The notes below the pieces were generated by a model. That model did no database searches and was not told where the DNA came from. It saw only the letters and a list, made by a program, of their open reading frames with translations. Positions 56,157-64,000 of a stretch of 64,000 bases of DNA are shown here, piece by piece. The DNA comes from Saccharolobus caldissimus (GTDB lineage: Archaea > Thermoproteota > Thermoprotei_A > Sulfolobales > Sulfolobaceae): the NCBI RefSeq assembly GCF_020886315.1, contig NZ_AP025226.1, forward strand, positions 2,320,001 through 2,384,000, read 5' to 3'. Made by a program: the position numbers and the translations under genes. How positions within the stretch are numbered: the stretch's first letter is position 1; the number at the start of each line of letters is the position of its first letter.

Positions 56157-57533
56157 TTAACTTATCTCCATAACTTCTATTTCCCTAGAACTCTCCTCCA
56201 ATGGCTTACCTTTCGTCTCTGGTATTAGGATAAGCGTTATTATAGCCGATACTAATGACACCCCACCTAAAAATGCTACAGCAAAGGATTCTCCGTAAAT
56301 CGAGAACAGAGCTGGAAAAACAAAAGACGTTAAGGCTGCACCTATTCTCCCAGAAGCTACTGTGAGGGATTGTACAAATCCTCTAACCTTAGTAGGTGCT
56401 AATTCTACTCCTAGCATTCCCGATGCACTTACCGATCCTGGTCCAGCCTGTTGTGATAATTGAGATAGACCGTATAACATTAACGCTATTAAGGGTGAGA
56501 AAGTCATACCTGCAATGTCCTTATAAATGGAAAAAGCTACTAGAGATATTGTCATTCCTATAAACCCTAAAACTTGAAGCGGCTTTCTCCCCACTCTATC
56601 TATTAAGGCTAAAGCTATTAACCCTCCTGGCACTATAAAGGCTCCCTCAATTACTAATTGAAAAGTCCCAGAGTTTAGCCCTAAACTCGACGCTATTAAT
56701 GAGGGGCCGAAAAGTATGCCAGAATACGCAACTATATCAAACAAGAACCATAATATACACGCTGCTAAGAATTGTTTCCAGTATTTTGAAAGGTAAAAGG
56801 AGAATCCTTTATCGTCTTTAAAATTTCTATTAACGTTAACTTCTATACCTGTAACGTTCTTAATTACTTGTTTCAATTCGTTTAAATCTCCTTTAATTCT
56901 ACCTAAAAATCTAGCAGTCTCTGGTATTTTTCTCCTTAGATATATTACTGAAGCTGCCGGTATTGCGCCCGCAGCTAATACAATTCTCCATATTAGATTT
57001 GGGCTTATTCCTAATGCCGTTAAGGCTAAATAGATTAAGGCTGCAGTAGTTGCACCAAAACCCCAGAAAAGCCCAAACCCTAAAGCTATTATTTTCCCTC
57101 TATCCTTAGCGTTTGAATGTTCTGCCATTATCATTGGTGATAATACGTAGTCTGCACCTACTCCTAAACCAAGTAGAAATCTTACAATTATCAATTCAAG
57201 AGGTGAAGTTACGAAAGCTTGTAGCAATGCTCCTATCGATAATAAGCCGACGTCTATTCCATAAAAGGTCTTCCTACCTTTATTAGAAAGTAAACCGAAT
57301 ACTATAGCACCTATTGCAGCCCCTATTAACGCTGAACCGCTAATTAGGGATACGTAAATATTGTAAGCTGGACTGCCTTTATGTATGTTGAATGCTGAGA
57401 GCACTGTCAGTAGGACTATTCCTATTGAGGATAAATCATAACCATCGGTGAAAACACCCATTCCAGTGGTCATTAAAGACTTGATGTGAAATATGTCGAA
57501 TTTCTTATCGTCAAGTGGTTTGAAGGGGTTCAT
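56157..57533 (-). CDS. MFS transporter, sugar/phosphate-permease-like
   Basis: A 458-residue permease with twelve membrane helices. [20 protein letters not shown] (helix 1) and [17 protein letters not shown] (the loop 2-3 motif A) are typical, and [22 protein letters not shown] is the helix 4 motif of phosphate:H+ symporters and sugar porters. The second half has [14 protein letters not shown]. It moves a solute with protons; which is not clear. Divergent to uppP. Confidence 0.88.
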   Translation of the reverse strand: MNPFKPLDDKKFDIFHIKSLMTTGMGVFTDGYDLSSIGIVLLTVLSAFNIHKGSPAYNIYVSLISGSALIGAAIGAIVFGLLSNKGRKTFYGIDVGLLSIGALLQAFVTSPLELIIVRFLLGLGVGADYVLSPMIMAEHSNAKDRGKIIALGFGLFWGFGATTAALIYLALTALGISPNLIWRIVLAAGAIPAASVIYLRRKIPETARFLGRIKGDLNELKQVIKNVTGIEVNVNRNFKDDKGFSFYLSKYWKQFLAACILWFLFDIVAYSGILFGPSLIASSLGLNSGTFQLVIEGAFIVPGGLIALALIDRVGRKPLQVLGFIGMTISLVAFSIYKDIAGMTFSPLIALMLYGLSQLSQQAGPGSVSASGMLGVELAPTKVRGFVQSLTVASGRIGAALTSFVFPALFSIYGESFAVAFLGGVSLVSAIITLILIPETKGKPLEESSREIEVMEIS

Positions 57534-57686
57534 TTTTATCTAATATTCCCTTTTAACTACTTGTTTTTAAATATTTTCTATATTCCTTATATATTGAAAA
57601 ATAATATCTAATAAAATATATAGCACTATATAGCTTATATAAATATTGTAGATAAGATTTTTATTAAATTGTAAAATAGTATATGT

Positions 57687-58523
57687 ATGAACTTAATAGC
57701 TGTGGGAATAGTTCTGGGAGTTGTACAAGGAATAAGTGAGTGGATTCCTGTAAGTAGTAAAACTCAAGTGCTTTTAGTCTCTACACTTCTCTTAGGATTA
57801 GGCTTTTCTGAAGCTTATGCTTTTGGGCTATTTATGGAAATAGGTACAATTACAGCTGCCGTAATTTACTTTAGAAAGGAACTATATAAGGTTGTGTTAG
57901 CATTAATGGGTAAGGGAAATTATGAGGACGTAATATTGCTGAAGTATATTATAGTATCTACTTTAGTCACTGGGATTATAGGAGTTACAATATATCTAAC
58001 TATTATTAATCTAGTTAGAGGAGTAGTAATTGGAATCCCAATGGCTATTTTAGGCTTAATATTAATGCTAGACGGTATTTTAATCTATGTTTCGAGGAAG
58101 TCTTATAAGCCCAGTAGGACTTTAAGGGATCTGAGTGTTAAGGACTTTATAATAGTTGGAATAGCACAAGGTTTAGCGGCTTTACCTGGAGTTAGCAGAT
58201 CTGGAATGACTACTTCCGTACTACTTTTATTAGGTGTAAATCCCGAAGATGCATTTAGACTCTCCTTCATAGAGCTAATTCCAGCCGCAATAGGAGCAAT
58301 AGGAGTCACCCTAATCTTCTCTAGGCACGAAGTAATTAATACTATTCATTTACTGAGTATAGCTGCGTTGATAATTTCCATATTAGTTGCTACACTAGTA
58401 AGCGTTTTATTTATAAACGTTTTGCTTAAATTTGCCGAGAGCAGGAATATTTTAATAGTAGTATTCAGTTTAGGAATATTAGCATTAATGAGTGGTATAA
58501 TTAGTTCGCTTATAGGTTTCTAA
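57687..58523 (+). CDS. uppP: Undecaprenyl-diphosphatase-family membrane phosphatase
   Basis: A 278-residue membrane protein with seven to eight helices. The UppP motifs are GVVQGISEWIPVSSKTQ (residues 10-27, with the Glu and Ser pair) and ALPGVSRSGMTTSVLLLLG (about 168-186, with the catalytic Ser-Arg). In archaea it recycles dolichyl diphosphate for protein or lipid glycosylation. Length and motifs are normal. Confidence 0.92.
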   Translation: MNLIAVGIVLGVVQGISEWIPVSSKTQVLLVSTLLLGLGFSEAYAFGLFMEIGTITAAVIYFRKELYKVVLALMGKGNYEDVILLKYIIVSTLVTGIIGVTIYLTIINLVRGVVIGIPMAILGLILMLDGILIYVSRKSYKPSRTLRDLSVKDFIIVGIAQGLAALPGVSRSGMTTSVLLLLGVNPEDAFRLSFIELIPAAIGAIGVTLIFSRHEVINTIHLLSIAALIISILVATLVSVLFINVLLKFAESRNILIVVFSLGILALMSGIISSLIGF

Positions 58524-58842
58524 ATCAATATTTCAAAATAAATTATAAAAAATTATAATAGAAAATTTTATAAAAATTAAATAAAGATTTTTTGACTATT
58601 AATATTTAATATTACTATGGCAATACTAACTCATATATTATTTATACTATTTCATGAAAGAAGCCCTTTGGCCATATCAACTTCATCGTCACCAAATACA
58701 AGAGAGTAACTGTCAGTAATGTATAACATTCGCACTCTCCCCTTATTTTCTTCAACGCACGTACCAATATAAAATGGAGCCGTTGACAACAGTTTCCGAT
58801 ACACCATAAAATTTATATTATTTCATCATAAACTATTATACA
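58524..58842. other. 319-base region containing the left end of the IS607 element
   Basis: AT-rich after uppP, then a less AT-rich piece from about 58660. The left boundary of the IS607-type element lies in here, but such elements have neither terminal inverted repeats nor target duplications, so I cannot place it. A TATA-like TAAAATTTATATTA lies at about 58806-58819, upstream of the tnpA ATG at 58843. Confidence 0.45.
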
Positions 58843-59427
58843 ATGCTAAGACCTAAGGAAGTCTGCCAACGCTTAGGGATATCCTATGCAACACTCAGAG
58901 AATACGTAAAAAAAGGATACATAAAACCAGTAATACTAGAGACTGGGAAATGGAGGTTCAAAGAAGAGGATGTAGAGAAGTTGATGGGGATTGTTAGAAA
59001 GAGGAAAGTGATCCTTTACGCTAGAGTATCATCAAACACACAAAAAGACGACTTAATAAACCAAGTAAAATACCTTGAGGAGAACGTTAAAGAATACGAC
59101 CAAGTAATAACTGACATTGGATCAGGATTAAACATGAAGAGGAAGGGATTCCTCAAGTTATTGAGAATGATACTGAACAACGAGGTGTCGAAAGTAGTTA
59201 TTGCATACTCAGACAGACTAGTTAGATTCGGTTTCGAGATAATAGAGGAGGTCTGCAAAGCACACAATTGTGAACTCGTGGTGTTAAACAATGAGGACAA
59301 AACACCAGAACAAGAACTAATCGAAGACTTAATCTCAATCCTGGTATCATTCAGCGGGAAATTATACGGAATGAGGAGTCATAAGTATGAGAAGGTGAAG
59401 AAGTGTGTTGAGGAACTTAAGAATTAA
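58843..59427 (+). CDS. tnpA: IS607-family serine recombinase
   Basis: A 194-residue transposase. Residues 1-50 are a MerR-like helix-turn-helix (KEVCQRLGISYATLREYVKK) and the catalytic domain begins LYARVSSNTQKDD with Ser63. VVIAYSDRLVRFGFE and the Asp/Arg pair are typical of small serine recombinases. It moves the element by Ser-DNA linkage and, unlike DDE transposases, does not leave target duplications. It overlaps tnpB by 23 bases. Confidence 0.92.
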   Translation: MLRPKEVCQRLGISYATLREYVKKGYIKPVILETGKWRFKEEDVEKLMGIVRKRKVILYARVSSNTQKDDLINQVKYLEENVKEYDQVITDIGSGLNMKRKGFLKLLRMILNNEVSKVVIAYSDRLVRFGFEIIEEVCKAHNCELVVLNNEDKTPEQELIEDLISILVSFSGKLYGMRSHKYEKVKKCVEELKN

Positions 59428-60601
59428 ATCATTCCAACCAGAAGAGGAATACATTTACCTAACGTACTCCTTGAAGAACGATAAGAAGGAGGAAAGCAGA
59501 GTATTACTAGAGAACTACAAAAACCTACTACAGAAAGCATTAGACTGGTTATGGGATAGAACTAGGATAGAGAGAAAAGAAGTGAAGAAGGGCAAGAAAG
59601 TCATCACAAAGGTCAAAATAACCTTGCCTAAGAAAAAGGAAGTGTACAAGACGTTGAGAGACGAGTTAGAGAAGATCAACGTTCTGGCTTCCCACTATGT
59701 GGATAAGGCAATAAGTGATGCTTACTCAATCCTAAAGTCGTGGAAGAGGAGGGCTGAGAAGGGGCAAGCATCATTAAGGAAACCTAGACTGAAGAAGGTT
59801 TACGTTAGGGTAAAATCAACACTTAGGAAGGTTGAGGGTGAGAGCGTTAGGATTACTGTAAGACCTTACGAGTACATTACCTTCTCTTGGTCTCACAAAT
59901 GGTTTTCAAGAAGAGTTAAAGGGCTTGAACTAGGTGAGCCCATAATTAAGGAGGATATCGTATATCTACCATTTCGTTATAAGTTACCTTGGTTTACTCC
60001 CATAGATTTCCTAGCAATTGATAGTAACTTGTACACATTAGACGCTTATGATGGAGAGAAGTTCGTTACATTTTCCTTGAAGGAGTTGTACAGCATAAAG
60101 TATGGGATGGAGTTGAAGAGGGGTAGAATACAACGTTTTGCTTCAAAGCACGGTAAGAAGGGGAAGGAGTTGTTGAGGAAGTATTCCCACCGTGAAAGGA
60201 ACCGCGTGCTGGATTATGTTCACAAGTTTGTGAATAAGTTGCTGGAGATGTATTCCATTACGATGTTTGCTGTTGAGAAGTTGAATAAACAAAGTATGTT
60301 TGAGGATGCAAGCGATAAGCTGTCCAAGAAGATTTCCAAGACTGTCTGGAGGACAATTCACCGCGTGTTAAAATACAAGGCCCCACTTTACGGTTCATTC
60401 GTTAAGGAGGTTAACCCGCACCTCACATCTAAGTCCTGCCCCAGATGTGGATGGGTTTCCCGAAAGGTTGGTAGGACTTTTAAGTGTGAGAAGTGTGGGT
60501 TAACCTTGGACAGACAGCTAAATGCGTCTCTTAATATCTACCTCAAGATGTGCGGGTTTCCCCACACCCGTGACGGGTGTGGGTTGGGGTTACCCCGCTA
60601 A
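59405..60601 (+). CDS. tnpB: TnpB RNA-guided nuclease-like protein
   Basis: A 398-residue OrfB. The RuvC residues are Asp206 (LAIDSNLY), Glu291 (AVEKLNKQ) and Asp369 (LTLDRQLNAS), all present, and the zinc ribbon is CPRCGWVSRK...CEKCGLTL. The Asp206 motif has SN instead of the more common LG. TnpB proteins use an RNA copied from the right end of the element to cut DNA at the donor site. GTG 59405 or TTG 59408 is the start. Strong basic N-terminal half. Confidence 0.92.
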   Translation: MLRNLRIKSFQPEEEYIYLTYSLKNDKKEESRVLLENYKNLLQKALDWLWDRTRIERKEVKKGKKVITKVKITLPKKKEVYKTLRDELEKINVLASHYVDKAISDAYSILKSWKRRAEKGQASLRKPRLKKVYVRVKSTLRKVEGESVRITVRPYEYITFSWSHKWFSRRVKGLELGEPIIKEDIVYLPFRYKLPWFTPIDFLAIDSNLYTLDAYDGEKFVTFSLKELYSIKYGMELKRGRIQRFASKHGKKGKELLRKYSHRERNRVLDYVHKFVNKLLEMYSITMFAVEKLNKQSMFEDASDKLSKKISKTVWRTIHRVLKYKAPLYGSFVKEVNPHLTSKSCPRCGWVSRKVGRTFKCEKCGLTLDRQLNASLNIYLKMCGFPHTRDGCGLGLPR

Positions 60602-60663
60602 AGGGGCGGAGGAGGATGAGTGGGGCATTGCCCCGTGACTCTGGTGAAGCCCAACGGCTGAGG
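60540..60663 (+). ncRNA. Probable omega/guide RNA at the right end of the IS607 element
   Basis: The end of tnpB and the next 60 bases form several GC-rich hairpins in a genome of low GC. CCCACACCCG at 60561-60570 pairs perfectly with CGGGTGTGGG at 60574-60583 around TGA; GGGGTTACCCC follows at 60586; GGGGCATTGCCCC at 60622-60634. Such 3' hairpins next to TnpB are typical of the omega RNA scaffold. Sequence downstream of the element would be the guide. Confidence 0.6.
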
Positions 60664-60708
60664 ATTGATATTAAATATTATGAAATCCTATGAAGCCCAA
60701 ACCCCTTG

Positions 60709-61209
60709 TTACTTTCTTCCAATAATGTTAACTAATGTATTCAATATGTCACAGCTCTCATCTCTATTGAGCTCCAAAATCGCATTTTCAATCTCCTCAT
60801 GGTTAAGATAATAATTTTCGATCTCAGTAAGATCCTCAGACTTCACCTCAACATATGAAACATTAATAAGATATCTCTTCCTTATATTTATCCACTTAGA
60901 AGCTAAACGTTTGATCATCTCTAGCATTGTGCTAACATCAAAGCTTTGCATTATATAATAGAATGCTAAGAAAAATTCATATTTAATTATATGTTCATTA
61001 TAAATTCTGCTCCTAACATTTTTCCTTAATTTAGGATCATCACATTTACTTATCAAAACCTCAATAAAATATTTACTCATCTCCTCAATTGCAGAAAGAA
61101 GTAAGAAAGCTAAAATATTATTAGCAAGTCCAAGTTTCTTTCCTTCTTGATACAACCTATAAAATTCCTCACTATTCCTTTTTATCCTTAGTCCTAAATT
61201 CTTACCCAT
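60709..61209 (-). CDS. Possible AbiV/HEPN-like protein
   Basis: A 166-residue helical protein. RIKRNSEEFYRLYQEGKKLG, then NILAFLLLSAIEEMSKYF and NEHIIKYEFFLAFYY, follows the pattern of AbiV-type abortive-infection proteins with a conserved Glu-Glu-x2-Lys and a later His-x3-Lys. The match is by eye only. It is the last gene of a leftward unit and overlaps the next gene by 16 bases. Direction and overlap indicate co-expression. Confidence 0.55.
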   Translation of the reverse strand: MGKNLGLRIKRNSEEFYRLYQEGKKLGLANNILAFLLLSAIEEMSKYFIEVLISKCDDPKLRKNVRSRIYNEHIIKYEFFLAFYYIMQSFDVSTMLEMIKRLASKWINIRKRYLINVSYVEVKSEDLTEIENYYLNHEEIENAILELNRDESCDILNTLVNIIGRK

Positions 61210-61640
61210 CTCCCATTCCTTTTCTCACATGAAAAGATTATCCCTTCACCCTTCTCAACAAGCTTACCTACAAAATACCCAGCTAATCCAGAGAGGACTG
61301 CAATGAGAAGGGCAACATCAAGCTTCTTAGTTGTTGTTCCACCAACCATACCTCCTGTTGCAGACGCAGATGCTGCAGCTTCATACTCATACGTTACTAC
61401 ACTGGAAACGATTATCCTAACCGCCATTACTCCTAACCTTGATAGTAACTCATCAATTTCCTCACATTGCATTATTCTGGCGTTTTCTGGAGTCCTAAAA
61501 GACAAAGAAATCTTATACCCACTTTTGGAAACCTTCACATCATCATCTAAATTAGTTAAATAAGACTTCAACGCTTTTTTAATATCCTCAGCGCGCTGTG
61601 TAGTGTAACCGTCAATAACGTACCTTATATGCCTCTCCAT
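61194..61640 (-). CDS. Membrane-associated protein, hypothetical
   Basis: A 148-residue protein with a soluble N-terminal alpha/beta part (residues 1-85), an Ala/Gly-rich stretch (AAASASATGGMVGGTTTKK) and one membrane helix (LLIAVLSGLAGYFVGKLVE). The end is charged. No family known. It is in the same operon as the AbiV-like gene. The helix suggests an effector or membrane sensor, by inference only. Confidence 0.55.
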   Translation of the reverse strand: MERHIRYVIDGYTTQRAEDIKKALKSYLTNLDDDVKVSKSGYKISLSFRTPENARIMQCEEIDELLSRLGVMAVRIIVSSVVTYEYEAAASASATGGMVGGTTTKKLDVALLIAVLSGLAGYFVGKLVEKGEGIIFSCEKRNGRWVRI

Positions 61641-61755
61641 AAAATATAATGTTTATTTACTGAGTAATAAACGTTTTTGATGCAGCGTAAGTAGCACATT
61701 ATTATCCTCTCTCTTGTTTAATTTTCTTAGATACTCTTTTAACCCCTTCTCGGAA

Positions 61756-62379
61756 TTAGTCATTCCGAAAACGTAATCGGCCATAACTTTTATACTCATC
61801 AACTACCTCATCCCTAAGCCTTGTAGAAAAGTCTGCATTAGTGTCTAATATTAATTCACCATAAAAATAGGATAACCTAGCATAATATCCTTCTCTCCTA
61901 AGCCTCAAGATGAACTCTAAAAGTATAAGCAAATCCAAATGAGCCTCATCTAACCCGTTATCACTTACGCTCTTCCTCATGAAATCAATCAACCTAGAAT
62001 CTAATATTACGTCTTCAAGATTATTTACAAATTTACTCAAAATTGAGAGCTTCTCATCACATACCTTAGTTTCCTCGTATAGCTTAAGTATTTCAGGGTT
62101 TAATGAAAGTATGGTTATTGAATATAAAACGTCTTTAAACGAGCACGGGACTCTAGGGATTGTAAACTTTTTTATTTTCTTATACATGAAGAGTAAGTAG
62201 TCTAATACTCTTAACTGCTGACTGGTGTTTAAACATGGAAGCTTAGACTGAAGTAATTTAATATTCTCGCATAAGAGATTCCCTTTTTGTAACATGATTT
62301 TTAACAAAGGATTTAAATATGCATCATCAACATCTAAGTCAACTAAAGATAATAGAGTATCAATATTCAGGTTGATCAC
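61756..62379 (-). CDS. Helical hypothetical protein
   Basis: A 207-residue all-helical protein, Leu-rich throughout (LLSLVDLDVDDAYLNPLLKI at residues 9-28), with scattered Cys but no motif. It starts at GTG 62379 within the AAGTGA overlap with the previous small gene. It has no recognisable relative. Confidence 0.55.
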   Translation of the reverse strand: MINLNIDTLLSLVDLDVDDAYLNPLLKIMLQKGNLLCENIKLLQSKLPCLNTSQQLRVLDYLLFMYKKIKKFTIPRVPCSFKDVLYSITILSLNPEILKLYEETKVCDEKLSILSKFVNNLEDVILDSRLIDFMRKSVSDNGLDEAHLDLLILLEFILRLRREGYYARLSYFYGELILDTNADFSTRLRDEVVDEYKSYGRLRFRND

Positions 62380-62573
62380 TTAAGTAAGTGGTATGTAGAA
62401 CTAACAACACCTATAGAGCTTACTAAAGCATCTATTACTTCACCTTGTGACGCAAAATACATGGAACTCGCAGTCGAATATAAAAGATGACCAGCGGAGA
62501 TTATTTTATTTCCGTCAGTTAAAAATTCTGCAATGCTAAAACCTATAGTTGCAATTAAATTCCATATTTTCAT
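62376..62573 (-). CDS. Small hydrophobic protein
   Basis: A 65-residue protein (MKIWNLIATIGFSIAEFLTD at the start), with two moderately hydrophobic helices and many small residues (Ser, Ala, Gly). Its stop overlaps the next start (GTGA). It leads the four-gene leftward unit. Function unknown; small hydrophobic proteins in such units sometimes form holins or toxins, but this is guesswork. Confidence 0.5.
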   Translation of the reverse strand: MKIWNLIATIGFSIAEFLTDGNKIISAGHLLYSTASSMYFASQGEVIDALVSSIGVVSSTYHLLK

Positions 62574-63604
62574 AAGTGCAAGTTAATTGTACTCATATAA
62601 AAGGTTTCTTACAAAAAGGAGCAGATTGCCAATAAGCTAAAACTTAATCTTAGTATTTACTCTTAATAGAGATTCCCTGATTAATACCAATGATGACGAT
62701 ACTATCTCTACTCTTTTTAATATTAACTCAGATTATTTTGAAAATTGTTGAATCTAAGAATTTACGCTTAAATCAATAGGAGATTTATTAGATAAAATGG
62801 AAAAGATATAACTTCAACTCTATATGCAATCAAATAACCAAGATGAATATTACAGAAAAAATAATGAATTAGATAAAGAAATTACAGAAAAAGAATCAAT
62901 ATAAGTCTCATAATACAAAACTTATTTACAAGCTCTATTATTAAGCTGAGATGCAGATAGTCCTTAGCTAAAAATTTTCCTAATTTATTAACGTCTAAGC
63001 TGTTGGATAGAATGATAGTGCCGTCATTTGTATATAATTTCACTAATTGAGGTCAATCTCTAGGTAGAGAAGATACTAAGATAAAGTTATTGTATGCCTT
63101 ATTTTAATAATAGAAATATAAATAGCTTAATGACAACACTATGGATAGAATTTTCAATTTAATATTATAATTTCTGTAAGTAGGAAGAAAAGGAAAATAT
63201 GTGTTGGTGGCCTTAAAGGTCGTTTAATTTTGTATTCTCTTTATTTAGCCAGAGATATTCCTTTCCTTATCGGCAAGTTTAGTTTGTAAATGTTTTAATC
63301 ATAAAGTTTTTTAGCAGTTCTGACTAAATAACCAATGAACATAGAGCTATATAGAAGTTTAAATATTAAACAAGAGTACTTCTAAGGGACTTTGGAATAT
63401 CCTAAGCGTACTCCAAGGTTTACGTTAATTTTAATGATCTAACGTGAGATGTTAGAAGTTTTCTGAAATCGGTTGCAAAGAGGCCCGACTATCTTATAGC
63501 GAACCGTGGACTTTAATATTGATTATCCTTTAAAGCCTAAGGAAGTATTATAAAGGTAACAGACATTAATTTACGTCGTTAAAATTCTTTCCAGTTCGTG
63601 CTTT
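62574..63604. other. 1-kb region without intact genes; possible decayed coding
   Basis: Frequent stops in all frames. On the plus strand 62735-62905 reads NINSDYFENC, then KSIGDLLDKMEKI, then QSNNQDEYYRKNNELDKEI, separated by stops in one frame, as in a decayed gene. At 63393-63420 CTTTGGAATA and TACTCCAAGG could pair. Nothing else is recognised. Confidence 0.4.
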
Positions 63605-64000
63605 TTAGTCTAAAATTCTGTATTTATTTCCCTCTTCTTTGACCACAATTATGGCATCATCTGCTAACTTACCTCTTATATTACTGTAATTCTTTCCATT
63701 CTCACAAATTTTCCTTTTTATTTCTTCATTCTTCATGATTTCTTCAATAGTCTTGTATTTATATCCTGGAAAACCTTCTATTTCAGTTGAGATTATAAGA
63801 TCTCTTAACTTAACTTTACCTTCTTTCTACGTACAAGATTCAGCAGTTATTTCCTTTGCTATGAACTTCCTCTTAAATATTAAACCCGTAAAATAAATCG
63901 TAGATCTCCTTACAATCATCTTCTATTCCTTTCTCATGCTTACGACACTTTTGGACTAAATTATCTATGTTAATTAGATCAAGATTTTTATCGATAGTTA
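63605..64000 (-). pseudogene. Broken hypothetical gene continuing past the window edge
   Basis: On the minus strand a frame enters from the edge (NLDLINIDNLVQKCRKHEKG... YDLFYGFNI), ends at a stop, and continues in another frame as KRKFIAKEITAESC, a stop, then KEGKVKLRDLIISTEIEGFP, TIEEIMKNEEIKRKICENG and IIVVKEEGNKYRILD. At least one frameshift and one stop break it. It looks like a DNA-binding or nucleotide-related small protein, but no family is sure. Confidence 0.5.

Larger units (their letters stand above)
58843..60663 (+). mobile_element. IS607-type element (serine resolvase tnpA plus tnpB)
   Basis: Two overlapping genes, a serine recombinase and TnpB, followed by a GC-rich structured right end up to about 60663. 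Both proteins keep their catalytic residues, so this copy may be active. The true left end is earlier than 58843 and the right end may differ by a few bases. The element sits between uppP and a leftward accessory operon. Confidence 0.82.

Noticed and set aside
63393-63420. Short hairpin CTTTGGAATA/TACTCCAAGG as an RNA gene
   Set aside because: The arms pair imperfectly and no further structure or promoter supports an RNA gene.
63430-63480. C/D-box sRNA-like motifs
   Set aside because: Motif matches to C and D boxes are partial and spacing is wrong.

Overview
The window reads as a chromosome segment of an aerobic, sulfur-metabolising thermoacidophilic archaeon of the order Sulfolobales, most like Acidianus. 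Supports are the low GC content, leaderless genes with a TATA-like box about 26 nt before the start, internal operon genes with a GGTGA-type ribosome binding site, a zinc-containing ferredoxin with all expected ligands, the thiosulfate:quinone oxidoreductase pair DoxD/DoxA, a sulfur-reductase-like molybdoenzyme cluster, a CS2-hydrolase-type beta-carbonic anhydrase, and IS types common in this order. I see no rRNA, tRNA or CRISPR array.

Layout. 1-4.6 kb: a DUF59 gene, then a decaying stretch in which an enoyl-CoA hydratase gene is split by an IS256-like element (with target duplication) and an AAA ATPase gene is split by two further insertion-element remnants. 4.6-9.2 kb: DsrE-like sulfur carrier, CS2 hydrolase, and small regulatory or hypothetical genes (CBS, C2H2 zinc finger, DUF488, HTH). 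9.3-20.1 kb: amidohydrolase, a large membrane polyferredoxin, a MacB/FtsX-type permease, a zinc-protease-like protein, a UbiE-like methyltransferase, a CruF-like carotenoid protein and a leftward run of membrane or exported proteins. 20.3-24.7 kb: two convergent hemerythrin-like proteins, zinc ferredoxin, a blue-copper protein. 24.7-37.7 kb: the sulfur island, with TusA, DoxD/DoxA, a U32-family protein, an HTH regulator, a five-gene molybdoenzyme operon (NrfD anchor, Tat-exported catalytic subunit, four-cluster Fe-S subunit, TorD-type chaperone, polyferredoxin), then a TusA-like protein lacking CPxP, an SQR-like flavoprotein and a DUF1641 protein. 37.8-39.6 kb: winged-helix plus NTPase pair. 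39.7-44.7 kb: aromatic-acid locus (PaaX-like repressor, benzoate-CoA-ligase-like enzyme, two divergent Paa/Box-type diiron proteins, enoyl-CoA hydratase). 44.8-58.5 kb: exported substrate-binding protein, HAD phosphatase, RelE-like toxin, aldo/keto reductase, two glycosyltransferases, NTPase, a nucleotidyltransferase toxin-antitoxin-like pair, MFS transporter and UppP. 58.8-60.7 kb: an apparently intact IS607-type element with a structured right end (probable omega/guide RNA). 60.7-64 kb: a leftward four-gene accessory operon including a possible AbiV/HEPN-like protein, then decayed sequence to the edge.

How the genes fit together. The centre supports electron flow between inorganic sulfur compounds and the quinone pool: DoxDA feeds thiosulfate electrons to quinone, the SQR-like enzyme feeds sulfide electrons, and the molybdoenzyme complex probably works with sulfur, polysulfide or another sulfur oxyanion on the outer membrane face. 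TusA, the TusA-like protein and DsrE are probable carriers of protein-bound sulfur in the cytoplasm. CS2 hydrolase would supply H2S from volcanic CS2. The aromatic locus looks like a compact CoA-thioester oxygenation pathway. The most open questions are the substrate of the molybdoenzyme, the job of the paired diiron proteins, the TusA-like protein without CPxP, and the accessory operon at the right end.
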